Source: Salegentibacter echinorum (GTDB lineage Bacteria > Bacteroidota > Bacteroidia > Flavobacteriales > Flavobacteriaceae). From it: a stretch of 64,000 nucleotides of DNA. Below, in pieces: positions 55,911 through 64,000 of this stretch. A program made the translations under genes and the position numbers. The notes below the pieces were generated by a model that had not been told where the DNA came from, did not search any database, and saw only the letters and a program-made list of their open reading frames with translations. The stretch is from assembly GCF_900129445.1 (NCBI RefSeq), contig NZ_FQVT01000003.1, positions 368,013 to 432,012 on the forward strand. Direction: 5' to 3'. How positions within the stretch are numbered: position 1 is the stretch's first letter; every line of letters starts with the position of its first letter.

Positions 55911-56000
55911 ATGCTGGATACAAAAGATAGCAATACACCGGGAGATGATTATATGCCTGTGATAAATTCCAACATTGAAATTAAAATTATAAACGAATGA
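55911..56000 (+). CDS. Possible 29-residue ORF coupled to ligase gene
   Basis: ATG at 55911 opens 29 codons (MLDTKDSNTPGDDYMPVINS, then NIEIKIINE) and the stop overlaps the ligase start as ATGA. It could be a coupling leader peptide or a leftover of a deleted gene. No family recognised. Confidence 0.25.
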   Translation: MLDTKDSNTPGDDYMPVINSNIEIKIINE

Positions 56001-57253
56001 AAAACCTTAATGAGCCGGGAGTGCTAATAGCGGGAGTACTAAATCAGTTGGAATATATCGCTGCAAATTCCCCTTTTTATCAAGCGCTTTTTAAGAAGAA
56101 TGGGATTAATGTTGAAGAAATTAAGGATTACAAAAGTTTTAGAAAACTGCCTGTAACACATAAAGAAGAGCTTCAACTTTATAACGACGATTTTATTTCG
56201 GTACCTAAAGCTGAAATAATCGATTATGTGACCACTTCGGGAACATTGGGAAATCCCGTTAGTTTCGCATTAAACGACGCCGATTTAAACAGGCTTGCCG
56301 AAAATGAACGCCAATCTTTTGAAATGATAGGAATCACAAAAGATAATACAGTGCAACTAACCACAACTTTAGATAGACGGTTTATGGCGGGGCTGGCGTA
56401 TTTTTTGGGCTTGCGAAAGCTGGGTGCGGCGGTGATTAGAACAGGAAGCGGACTTCCCGCTTTGCAGTGGGAATCTATAGCTCGGTTTAAACCGGAAATT
56501 CTCGTCGCAGTGCCTTCGTTTTTATTGAAAATGATAGATTTTGCGCATAAAAATAATATAGATTTGAAAAAATCATCGGTTAAAACAGCGGTTTGTATAG
56601 GGGAGCCTTTAAGAAATCCCGACTTTAGTTTAAACGCTCTTGGCGAAAAGATTAAAAGCTCTTGGGATTTAGAGCTTTTCTCCACTTATGCCAGCACCGA
56701 AATGGGCACCGCTTTTACCGAATGTAAAAAACATACCGGAAATCACAGTTTACCTAATCTTATTTATACAGAAGTACTCGACGAAAACCTTCAACCTGTA
56801 GCGTTGGGAGAAATTGGCGAGTTGGTGGTCACACCTTTGCAAACTCAAACTATGCCTTTATTGCGTTTTGCAACCGGGGATATGGTGAAATTCTACGGAA
56901 GCAATTGTGACTGCAGAAGAAAAAGTAATCGTATTAGTACGCCGGTAGGCCGAAAAAAACAAATGATTAAGTTGAAGGGTACGACGATCTATCCGCAGCA
57001 AATTATTAATGTATTAACCGCTTTTAGTAAGTTGGATTTATTTGTGATTGAAGCCAGGTTGGATAAGATGGGGAATGATACGGTTACAATTAAAGTTCCG
57101 AATGATTTTGATGATATTTTAGGGCTCGAAGAACATATTCAGGCGGGATTAAATATTAAAATTAAAACAGAAAAAGTAGCGCGCACCCAAATTGAACAAT
57201 TAAAATTTCCGAAAGAAAGTAGAAAGCCTAAAGTTTTTTACGATTATCGGTAA
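55997..57253 (+). CDS. Adenylate-forming ligase (phenylacetate-CoA ligase family)
   Basis: 418 residues. AMP-binding P-loop TTSGTLGNPVSF near 80, adenine-motif TYASTEMGTAF near 230, LLRFATGDMVKF near 294, and the hinge region VGRKKQMIKLKGTTIYPQQI. PaaK-like, without the long C-terminal domain. Probably activates 4-coumarate for loading on the ACP. Last gene of the pigment run; a short Cys group (NCDCRRK) lies before the hinge, as in PaaK relatives. Confidence 0.87.
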   Translation: MKNLNEPGVLIAGVLNQLEYIAANSPFYQALFKKNGINVEEIKDYKSFRKLPVTHKEELQLYNDDFISVPKAEIIDYVTTSGTLGNPVSFALNDADLNRLAENERQSFEMIGITKDNTVQLTTTLDRRFMAGLAYFLGLRKLGAAVIRTGSGLPALQWESIARFKPEILVAVPSFLLKMIDFAHKNNIDLKKSSVKTAVCIGEPLRNPDFSLNALGEKIKSSWDLELFSTYASTEMGTAFTECKKHTGNHSLPNLIYTEVLDENLQPVALGEIGELVVTPLQTQTMPLLRFATGDMVKFYGSNCDCRRKSNRISTPVGRKKQMIKLKGTTIYPQQIINVLTAFSKLDLFVIEARLDKMGNDTVTIKVPNDFDDILGLEEHIQAGLNIKIKTEKVARTQIEQLKFPKESRKPKVFYDYR

Positions 57254-57281
57254 GTTGAAGATATAGAGTTTTATTTAGAAT

Positions 57282-57477
57282 GAGCTGCTCCTCTGGAGCT
57301 CGTTTTCCAGTTCTTACTGTGTTGCTATAAACATGACGCTCTGCCGGAGTTTATAAATTCTGAATAAACGAGTTTTAAAAATGTAAAATATTTTTATGTT
57401 GAATAAGAAGCCTCAGAGAGGCGACATATTTATAGCAAAGAAGCATTAAAGAAAAACGAGCTCCAGCGGAGCGGCAT
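57282..57477. repeat. Palindromic interspersed repeat region
   Basis: The gap between the ligase and the NlpC gene (57254-57596, ~340 bp) has no gene but a pair of near-complementary ends: 57282-57306 and 57453-57477, sharing GAGCTCCAG and neighbouring bases, ~150 bp apart. Between them are further short motifs of the type TATAAACATGACGCTCTGCC. It looks like a MITE-like or nested interspersed repeat. Confidence 0.55.
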
Positions 57478-57596
57478 AGTTTTATTTTTGAAACCGAAAA
57501 AAATGTTATTATTTTCAGGATACCGAAAAATTTTCCAATCAGGTCTAAAAAAGACCTTGCAGAAAGCTACTGGATAAAATCCATAGATAGGTTTGA

Positions 57597-58346
57597 TTAG
57601 ATAACCTTTTTTATCACCCGGAGTTGATGGGTATGCTTTCTTAATTCAGCATTAAAAATTCCCGAATGGTCAAGTCGGTCTATACGCACCTTGCCATCTA
57701 CGTGAATAATATAATTGTCTTTCATCATAATTCCCACGTGATTAATAATGCCTTCCTGATCATCAAAAAACACAAGATCCCCCGCATCGCTTTCTTCAAT
57801 AAAACTTAAGGGTTCGCCCTGGGTGGCCTGTTGCGCTGCATTGCGTTCTAGACGATAGCCGTTTAGTTTATAAACCATTTGTGTGAGCCCGCTACAGTCT
57901 ATTCCCAATGGGGATTTCCCACCCCAGGTATATGGACTGTTGAGGTATAAAAGCGCAGTTTTGACAATCTCTGATTTGATTTTCTTTCCCGAGATTAAAT
58001 TGCCATCAAATTGATGTTTTAACCCGCTGCGAACATTTAACGAGGAGCCAATTGGAATAGTGATAAGTTGTCCTGTTTGATCTGATACAAAATCGAAAAG
58101 ATCGGCTGAATACTGCGGTAGCGCTTTTTCTAATTTATCATAAATTTCTTCCGGAATTTTGAGTAATTGTTGTTTGCAGATCCAGGCTTCAAAATTATCG
58201 AATGCAACACGAATTCGGCTCCATTTAGCGCGTTCTTCAAGTATTTTAAAATGTTCTCCATAGAGGAGTTGTGAGGTCATTTCGCTATGATGAGCCGGAG
58301 CTTCGCGAAGTGGCACAATGCTTAAGGGACAAATTCCGTATTGCAT
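57597..58346 (-). CDS. NlpC/P60 (C40) peptidoglycan peptidase
   Basis: 249 residues. Two N-terminal SH3-like segments (about 1-120) and a C-terminal NlpC/P60 domain: Cys in LGIDCSGLTQMVY, His in IINHVGIMM, third polar residue in NYIIHVDGKV. Cleaves D-Glu-diaminopimelate peptides in the cell wall. No signal peptide seen, as in many Bacteroidota relatives. Confidence 0.92.
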   Translation of the reverse strand: MQYGICPLSIVPLREAPAHHSEMTSQLLYGEHFKILEERAKWSRIRVAFDNFEAWICKQQLLKIPEEIYDKLEKALPQYSADLFDFVSDQTGQLITIPIGSSLNVRSGLKHQFDGNLISGKKIKSEIVKTALLYLNSPYTWGGKSPLGIDCSGLTQMVYKLNGYRLERNAAQQATQGEPLSFIEESDAGDLVFFDDQEGIINHVGIMMKDNYIIHVDGKVRIDRLDHSGIFNAELRKHTHQLRVIKKVI

Positions 58347-58363
58347 TCAATAAAAAATAAAAA

Positions 58364-59545
58364 TTATGAATTTCTTTCAATAATCATAGCCGATGCACCA
58401 CCCCCGCCATTGCAAATAGCAGCTGCACCTAATTTGGCATCATTTTGCTGTAAAACATTAAGCAGCGTTATTAAAATACGCACGCCGCTACAACCCAAAG
58501 GATGCCCAAGGGAAACAGCACCACCGTGAACATTTGTTTTCTCTTCGCTAATACCAAGTATTTTCATATTTGCCAATCCTACGACAGCGAAAGCTTCGTT
58601 AAACTCGAAAAAATCGATATCTTCTTGAGAAACTCCTGCGTTTTTTAAAGCTAATGGAAGAGCTTTTGCCGGTGCAGTAGTAAACCATTTGGGTTCTTGC
58701 GCAGCATCTGCAAAACCTTTAAGGCTCGCCAAAATTTCAAGACCTAATTCTTCGGCTTTTTTACGGCTCATTAAAACCACGGCTCCGGCACCATCGTTAA
58801 TTGTGGAGGCATTGGCGGCAGTTACTGTACCATCTTTGCTAAACGCAGGACGAAGCGACGTGATCCTGTCCATTTTAACGTTTTTAAACTCCTCATCTTC
58901 CTTTACTATTTTGGGATCTCCTTTTCGTTGCGGTACTTCTACGGGAACCACTTCATTGTCAAACTTTCCTTCTGCCCAGGCTTTTGCAGAACGCTCATAA
59001 GATTTTATGGCAAAAGCATCCTGATCTTCGCGGGAAAAATCATGTTCGCTGGCACATAAATCGGCACAAACGCCCATCGCATTATTATCGTAAGCATCTA
59101 CAAGTCCGTCTTTTTGCATGCCATCTTCCATTTTTGCCGGACCAAATTTTTGCCCTTTCCTGTGATGTAGGTAATGCGGAATTAAACTCATATTTTCCAT
59201 TCCGCCGGCAACAACAATATTGGTTTGTCCCAACATAATAGATTGAGCCCCCTGCATTACAGCTTTCATTCCGCTGGCGCAAACTTTATTAACGGTAGTA
59301 CAGGGAACGCTTTCTGGAATCCCGGCTTTTAATGCTGCCTGTCTTGCGGGAGCTTGTCCTACGCCGGCTTGCACCACATTTCCCATTAATACTTCTTCAA
59401 CAAGCTCTGGCTTTAAATTTATTTTATTTAAAGCGCCTTTTATAGCCGTGGCACCAAGATCTGTAGCTTCTACTGTAGATAAACTTCCCAGAAAGCTACC
59501 AATTGGTGTTCTTGCGGCACTCACTATTACTACTTCATTATTCAT
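58364..59545 (-). CDS. Acetyl-CoA C-acetyltransferase (thiolase)
   Basis: 393 residues. Nucleophile Cys in NKVCASGMKAV near 88, GLANMK and the His/Cys motif GHPLGCSGVRI near 365-375, GGAVSLGHPLG signature. Catalyses acetoacetyl-CoA formation or cleavage. A full-length biosynthetic-type thiolase, 17 bp upstream of the NlpC gene on the same strand. Confidence 0.95.
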   Translation of the reverse strand: MNNEVVIVSAARTPIGSFLGSLSTVEATDLGATAIKGALNKINLKPELVEEVLMGNVVQAGVGQAPARQAALKAGIPESVPCTTVNKVCASGMKAVMQGAQSIMLGQTNIVVAGGMENMSLIPHYLHHRKGQKFGPAKMEDGMQKDGLVDAYDNNAMGVCADLCASEHDFSREDQDAFAIKSYERSAKAWAEGKFDNEVVPVEVPQRKGDPKIVKEDEEFKNVKMDRITSLRPAFSKDGTVTAANASTINDGAGAVVLMSRKKAEELGLEILASLKGFADAAQEPKWFTTAPAKALPLALKNAGVSQEDIDFFEFNEAFAVVGLANMKILGISEEKTNVHGGAVSLGHPLGCSGVRILITLLNVLQQNDAKLGAAAICNGGGGASAMIIERNS

Positions 59546-59634
59546 CGTGTGTGTTTTTATTATTTCTTCTTTTGCGAATTTAGTGATTTTATAAGGAACT
59601 TAGCAACAGCGCTTATTTGGCCGCTATTTTTTAG

Positions 59635-59642
59635 TACATTTG
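59635..59642 (+). promoter_or_regulatory. Bacteroidota-type -7 element before HD phosphodiesterase
   Basis: TACATTTG within TAGTACATTTG; a TTTG lies 15 bp upstream (slightly short spacing). Supports the ATG at 59661 over a TTG at 59640. Confidence 0.45.
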
Positions 59643-59660
59643 AGCAGTAGCACTAATTCT

Positions 59661-61706
59661 ATGAAGAAATTCGTAAATAACCTGTATAAAAATCAGGCAT
59701 TATTTTACAAAGTATTTTTATTTGCGCTAACCGCAGTATTAATTGTGTACCTACTTCCTAAAGGTGGGAACTTTAAGTATGAAATCCCAAAAGGAAAGCC
59801 CTGGCAATATGAAAATCTTTACGCGCCTTTCGATTTTGCCGTTCTAAAAACAGAAGAAGAAATTAAACAGGAACGGCAGGCGATTATGAATAATCATACG
59901 CCTTATTTTGTATATGACCAGGAGATAGCTAAAGCAGCCCAGACGAATATAGCGGAAGAGGTAAAACAGGTTTTTTCTGATAGTATCTATAAAATTAGAG
60001 GAAAAAAATTAGTTGATTTTGTTAATACAACCCTAAGTGATATATATGAATACGGACTTCTACAGTCTAACAATAGATTAGATCCCAGCCAATTAATCTA
60101 TTTGCGTAAGGGAAATGAAGCTTATGAAATTCCTTATAAAAAACTTATTAAGCAGAATGGCGTCAGAGAATTGGTTAATGCCAAAATAGAAGATGCCAAT
60201 CTCAAAGATTTTGAAAATCAGCTTCTGGAAGTTTTCTTTAATACTATAGAACCCAATGTCACCTATGACAATGAATTTACCGAGAAAGAGCTGCAAAGTA
60301 AGCTGAGTAATATTTCATATACCCGTGGTAATATCGAGCAGGGGAGTAGAGTTATTGCCAGGGGAGAAGTGGTAGAAGGCAATAAATATAATATTCTAAG
60401 ATCTTTAAAAAATGAATATGAGTCGCAGGTTTGGAGTGGTAGTAATTATAACTGGATTATCTTTGGTTATAGTGTCTTAGTAGCTTTAGCACTTTTAATG
60501 TTGCTGCTGTTTATTAAAAAATACCGACAGGATATATTTGAAAATAATGTAAAAGTAACCTTTATATTTTTTAATATTCTTTTTATGGTGATCCTCACCA
60601 GGATCGTGGTGAATTTTGATATTAATTATGTTTATGTGGTGCCTTTATGTATTCTTCCTCTTACCCTAAAGGCTTTCTTTGATGCCCGGTTGGGGATGTT
60701 CACCCATGTAATTACAGTTTTGTTACTCGGCTTTATCGTACCCAATAGTTATGAATATATGTTTCTGCAAATTATTGCCGGTATTGTAACTATCTTAACC
60801 GTTTCCGAACTTTATAAAAGAGCGAATTTATTTATTTCCGTAGGGCAAATTACGCTGGTTTATATCATTTCCTATTTTGCTTTTACCATAATTCAGGAAG
60901 GTAATGTTGCCGATGTGAATGCGGAAGTTTTGCTTATCTTCTTACTGGGTGGTTTGGCAACACTTTTTGTACAGCCGCTAATTTATATTTATGAAAAAAT
61001 CTTCGGAATGGTTTCCGATATGTCCCTGCTGGAACTTTCAGACACCAATTCAAAATTACTGAAAGAACTTTCTGAAAAAGCCCCCGGTACCTTTCACCAT
61101 TCTCTCAATGTAGCTAATTTAGCTGAAGCCGCTGCCAATGAGATTCATGCCAACGCGATGTTGGCCAGGGTAGGTGCATTATACCACGATATTGGTAAAA
61201 TGAGAAATCCCACCTACTTTACCGAAAACCAAACTTCTGCCGTTAATTCTCACAATGAATTAGAGCCAAAAGAAAGCGCTCAAATTATCATAGACCACGT
61301 AATTAATGGGATTGAAATTGGAAAAAAGCATAACCTACCAGATAGGGTAATCGATTTTATTAGAACCCACCACGGCACAACCACGGTTTACTATTTCTTT
61401 ATGAAAGAAAAAGAAAATAATGAGGAAGTAGAGAAAGATGATTTTAGATACCCCGGACCAATTCCTTTTAGTAAAGAAACCGCCATTTTAATGATGTGTG
61501 ATAGTGTGGAGGCTGCGAGTAAAAGCTTAAAAGAACCTACCGCCGGGGTAATAGAAAATTTTGTAGAGAAAATTATCAATAAACAAATGGAAGAAGGACA
61601 ATTTCTAAATTCCAATATTACTTTTAAAGAAATACAGGTGGTGAAAAAAATTCTTAAGCGTAAACTTAAGAATATTTTTCACCTTAGAGTAGAATATCCC
61701 GAGTAG
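59661..61706 (+). CDS. 7TM-HD phosphodiesterase (PgpH-type)
   Basis: 681 residues from the ATG at 59661. N-terminal membrane segment, an extracytoplasmic 7TMR-HDED domain (about 45-260), seven membrane helices (about 265-460) and a cytoplasmic HD domain with FHHSLNVANLAEAA, LYHDIGK and HHG. Family members hydrolyse cyclic di-AMP. Full length. Stands alone. Confidence 0.92.
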   Translation: MKKFVNNLYKNQALFYKVFLFALTAVLIVYLLPKGGNFKYEIPKGKPWQYENLYAPFDFAVLKTEEEIKQERQAIMNNHTPYFVYDQEIAKAAQTNIAEEVKQVFSDSIYKIRGKKLVDFVNTTLSDIYEYGLLQSNNRLDPSQLIYLRKGNEAYEIPYKKLIKQNGVRELVNAKIEDANLKDFENQLLEVFFNTIEPNVTYDNEFTEKELQSKLSNISYTRGNIEQGSRVIARGEVVEGNKYNILRSLKNEYESQVWSGSNYNWIIFGYSVLVALALLMLLLFIKKYRQDIFENNVKVTFIFFNILFMVILTRIVVNFDINYVYVVPLCILPLTLKAFFDARLGMFTHVITVLLLGFIVPNSYEYMFLQIIAGIVTILTVSELYKRANLFISVGQITLVYIISYFAFTIIQEGNVADVNAEVLLIFLLGGLATLFVQPLIYIYEKIFGMVSDMSLLELSDTNSKLLKELSEKAPGTFHHSLNVANLAEAAANEIHANAMLARVGALYHDIGKMRNPTYFTENQTSAVNSHNELEPKESAQIIIDHVINGIEIGKKHNLPDRVIDFIRTHHGTTTVYYFFMKEKENNEEVEKDDFRYPGPIPFSKETAILMMCDSVEAASKSLKEPTAGVIENFVEKIINKQMEEGQFLNSNITFKEIQVVKKILKRKLKNIFHLRVEYPE

Positions 61707-61814
61707 GTATCCAACCAAGCAACTTATAGCAGATTAAAAAAGCTTATAGCCATTGTTTGCAGTGGGTTTGCTAAAAAAATATTTAATTAGTTTTCTTTAA
61801 GTTGTGTTTATTTA

Positions 61815-61841
61815 TTGTTACTTTGTTACTCGTTTGTTACT
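61815..61841. promoter_or_regulatory. Three direct repeats TTGTTACT before the recombinase gene
   Basis: TTGTTACT at 61815-61822, 61823-61830 and 61834-61841; the last ends 9 bp before the ATG. May be a binding site for the recombinase or its regulator. Confidence 0.5.
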
Positions 61842-61850
61842 CTAAAAACA

Positions 61851-62927
61851 ATGTCAGTAAAATTAAGAGAAAAGAAAATTAAGAATGGTAAGAGCTTCTA
61901 TCTGGATATCCACCAGAAAGGTAAGAAGCGAACTTACAAATTTCTAGGAATAAAGGTCATTACTAAAGGTCCGAAAAAAGATAGTCCAAACAAGAGGAAG
62001 GAGAAAATTAGAATTGCTGAAGAAAGAGCTGCTCAGGAACAAATAAACCTAATTAGTAAAGGGACCAGTTACACACCTGATCATCTACGGGAAATTAGTT
62101 TCGAAGATTTTTCGAATGACTTTTTGAAAAATTACAGAAAGCGAGACCACCGAATGATAACTTCAGCGGTTAAAAAATTTAAGGAAATGATAAATTATCG
62201 AAATTTACACGTTTCTGATATTACTCCGGAACTAATGGAGCAATATATGGAGTTTCTTTTATCTTCTGACAAGCTATCGGGAGAAACGCCTCATAATTAC
62301 TTTACCCGATTCAAAAAGATGCTTAAAGCAGCTAAAATTAAAGGATTAATTTCTGAAATGCCTACAGCTGATATTGTTTTCAAAAACCCTAATAAGGAAG
62401 ATAATTTAAAAAAAGAGATTCTTGAAATAGATGAACTCCGGATTTTATCAAAAACACGTTGTGGAAACCCGGATGTTAAAAGAGCATTTCTATTTTGCTG
62501 TTATACCGGTTTAGGATTAGCAGAGGTCAATGATTTAAAATGGAGTGAGATTAAAAAAGGTCGCTTAGTAACCAGGCGAAAGAAAACTGGATCAGCTATT
62601 AATAATCAATTAAGTACCGCAGCGGTTAGATTACTTGGGGAGCCTGGAAAGAAGGATGAGAATGTTTTTCAGGTAAACAAGATTAGTTATAATGCCGTTA
62701 ACAAGAATTTGAAATACTGGCTTAAGCGTGCCGATATTGATAAGAACATCACTTTTTATTGTGCCAGGCATAGCTTCGCCTGTTTGTTACTTATGAACGG
62801 AGCTAATTTAAAGAGTGTAGCGGATGCAATGGGCCACGCTTCAACCAAGACAACCTTAAAATATCTTAACCACGTTGAACGCTTAAAAGATGAAGCAGTT
62901 AGTAACCTTCCAGATATAGAGATATGA
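61851..62927 (+). CDS. Tyrosine recombinase (integrase) with altered catalytic residues
   Basis: 358 residues from the ATG at 61851. N-terminal arm-DNA-binding part (SVKLREKKIKNGKSFYLDIH), SAM-like core-binding domain (about 95-185) and catalytic domain. The usual first Arg in TGLR is Gly222 (YTGLGLAE) and the usual His of HCAR is Tyr303 (FYCARHSFA); Arg306, the GH His329 and the nucleophile Tyr338 are kept. Each change needs one base substitution. The gene overlaps the next by four bases (ATGA). It marks the start of a second accessory segment that runs off the window. Confidence 0.85.
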   Translation: MSVKLREKKIKNGKSFYLDIHQKGKKRTYKFLGIKVITKGPKKDSPNKRKEKIRIAEERAAQEQINLISKGTSYTPDHLREISFEDFSNDFLKNYRKRDHRMITSAVKKFKEMINYRNLHVSDITPELMEQYMEFLLSSDKLSGETPHNYFTRFKKMLKAAKIKGLISEMPTADIVFKNPNKEDNLKKEILEIDELRILSKTRCGNPDVKRAFLFCCYTGLGLAEVNDLKWSEIKKGRLVTRRKKTGSAINNQLSTAAVRLLGEPGKKDENVFQVNKISYNAVNKNLKYWLKRADIDKNITFYCARHSFACLLLMNGANLKSVADAMGHASTKTTLKYLNHVERLKDEAVSNLPDIEI

Positions 62928-63904
62928 AAGACATTAAAAATATATGGGGTATTGATCCAGAACCTTTATTAGATCCCTTCGAATCTCCTTTTCATGATTC
63001 CTGGAATTTTGAAAACGAATTGAGGCAAAAAAAGGAAAAGGTTAATTTTTATAGTTCGGATGAGTATACATCTTTCTTGCGATGGGAACGGGAAAGAAAA
63101 TATAATATCAAAGATATCTATGAAGAATCGATTTCTAATCTGGAAAAAAATGAAGAGTACTACTATGGTTGCTCCTTTAATGTTTATAAAAAAAATTATT
63201 CAAAAAGATTAGAGAGGTTTCTAAGTAATTTTAAAGATTCTGAGGAAGAGGATTTTATAGAATATGAGCTTGAAAAAGGTATTATGGACATACCTTATAA
63301 TTCAGAATTTTTTAGCCTGGAGCAGCTGAAAAAGTTTAGATTTTCCCTTAAAAAGAGATTTGCTTTTTTGCAAGAACAGTCCGATTTATTGGGTTTTGAT
63401 ATACCAAAAGACTTGATAGCAGATTATTGGATGCCAGAAACAAATGAGAAATCTAAAACTAAAGATGTAGATCTAGGTTCTTCAGATCACAAAAAAGGGT
63501 TTGCAGATTATGAGTTAATCCCTGATCCTGCGACAAAATCTAAGTCATTAAATTGGAAAAGCCCCAATACTTCCAAGCTAAATGAAATTTATAAAAAGCT
63601 TGAAGATAATGGCTATGTAAATTGTGGACTGGTCCAGTTTAAAAAGATCTTCTCAAATACTTCAGAATTTAAACCGGTGGAATGGCTGGAAGGAATAAGA
63701 TCCCTTTCTTACTTTTATGGCCTTTTAATCGATAAAAAGTTAATACTCACACCTAAACCAAAATGGCCAAAATTACATGAAGTTTTTATCTCTTCTGAAG
63801 GAATTAATTCCGATTCAGCTAAAACGGAATGGAGTAGACGGAATAAAGGCGAGGGAAACTCTAAATTATTTTCTTCTTTAGAATCCTTAATTCATAGGGC
63901 TTAG
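62924..63904 (+). CDS. Unknown protein coupled to recombinase
   Basis: 326 residues, acidic and Lys-rich, no signal or membrane segment. Two halves: an N-terminal helical part with many aromatic/acidic residues (SSDEYTSFLRWERERKYNI, NEEYYYGCSFNVYKKNYSKR) and a C-terminal part (from LNWKSPNTSKLNEIYKKLED) that looks like a small helical domain seen at the end of RteC-like and other Bacteroidota element proteins. No function assigned. The four-base overlap indicates coupling to the recombinase. Confidence 0.75.
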   Translation: MKDIKNIWGIDPEPLLDPFESPFHDSWNFENELRQKKEKVNFYSSDEYTSFLRWERERKYNIKDIYEESISNLEKNEEYYYGCSFNVYKKNYSKRLERFLSNFKDSEEEDFIEYELEKGIMDIPYNSEFFSLEQLKKFRFSLKKRFAFLQEQSDLLGFDIPKDLIADYWMPETNEKSKTKDVDLGSSDHKKGFADYELIPDPATKSKSLNWKSPNTSKLNEIYKKLEDNGYVNCGLVQFKKIFSNTSEFKPVEWLEGIRSLSYFYGLLIDKKLILTPKPKWPKLHEVFISSEGINSDSAKTEWSRRNKGEGNSKLFSSLESLIHRA

Positions 63905-63933
63905 AAACCAATAGCGTCCTAAACGATTGAAAA

Positions 63934-63996
63934 AGAGAAGGGAATTTTTGTTCCTCAAAGTTTACCTTTGAGGTGCACCACAAAAACCCCTTCTCT
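63934..63996. other. Nested stem-loop at window end
   Basis: Outer arms 63934-63950 (AGAGAAGGG, then TTTTTG) and 63981-63996 pair almost fully, and an inner perfect hairpin CCTCAAAG-N5-CTTTGAGG lies at 63953-63973. On the minus strand a T-run follows, so it may be a terminator for a gene beyond the edge; it could also be the end of an insertion. Confidence 0.55.
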
Positions 63997-64000
63997 GATG

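Noticed and set aside
61815..61830. Tandem TTGTTACT repeats as a CRISPR array
   Set aside because: Only three 8-bp copies, no spacers and no cas genes. No CRISPR-like array was seen anywhere in the window.

Overview
The window looks like a chromosomal segment of a marine or soil Flavobacteriaceae (Bacteroidota). The support is AT-rich DNA, many Bacteroidota-type lipoproteins and S9 peptidases, promoter elements matching the Bacteroidota TAnnTTTG -7 box, a mobilisable element of Bacteroidota type, and a flexirubin/aryl-polyene pigment cluster whose ammonia-lyase resembles the tyrosine ammonia-lyase of Flavobacterium johnsoniae. Genus cannot be fixed from this sequence.

Layout. (1) 1-6663: the end of a polysaccharide-utilisation locus with a GH29 alpha-L-fucosidase C-terminus, a second putative glycosidase, a GH20 beta-hexosaminidase and a sulfatase lipoprotein, together fitting breakdown of a sulfated, fucosylated, HexNAc-containing glycan. 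(2) 6680-7918: an Mrr-type nuclease next to a Cys-rich protein of unknown family, a possible small modification-dependent restriction module. (3) About 8.1-12.9 kb: a mobilisable element on the minus strand (MobA relaxase, MobC, Toprim primase-like protein, VapE-like ATPase broken by one in-frame stop, excisionase-like HTH protein). It has no integrase and lies toward the 3' end of tRNA-Pro(GGG). (4) 14-26.6 kb: housekeeping and stress genes (CDF metal exporter, SbcCD, PAQR/hemolysin III, Crp/Fnr regulator with a TauE-type exporter, ZIP transporter, S9 peptidase). (5) 27107-28420: an intact IS4-family element with 13-bp flanking direct repeats. (6) 28.7-38.1 kb: MscS channel, lipoproteins, a second S9 peptidase, a ROK sugar kinase lacking the usual zinc-site cysteines, an ISL3-like transposase remnant, tRNA-Pro(UGG) and tRNA-Ser(GCU).

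(7) 38216-57253: the pigment cluster. A divergent flavin-dependent halogenase-like gene faces a long plus-strand run: tyrosine ammonia-lyase (makes the coumarate starter), ketoreductase, acyltransferase, two hotdog dehydratases, thioesterase, four ketosynthase-type proteins (two catalytic, two lacking the Cys), one acyl carrier protein, polysaccharide deacetylase, LolA-like carrier, GT2-DUF2062 fusion, MMPL exporter with a degenerate methyltransferase-like tail, C45-type acyltransferase lipoprotein and an adenylate-forming ligase that can activate the starter acid. The dialkylresorcinol genes darA/darB are not in the window. A well-spaced promoter at 49900-49930 suggests a second transcription unit.

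(8) 57.3-64 kb: palindromic interspersed repeats, an NlpC/P60 peptidase, a thiolase, a 7TM-HD (PgpH-type) phosphodiesterase, and then a new accessory insertion starting with a tyrosine recombinase. Its conserved Arg and His of the catalytic set are replaced by Gly and Tyr, and it is translationally coupled to an unknown 326-residue protein. The window ends in a nested stem-loop. No rRNA and no CRISPR array were seen.
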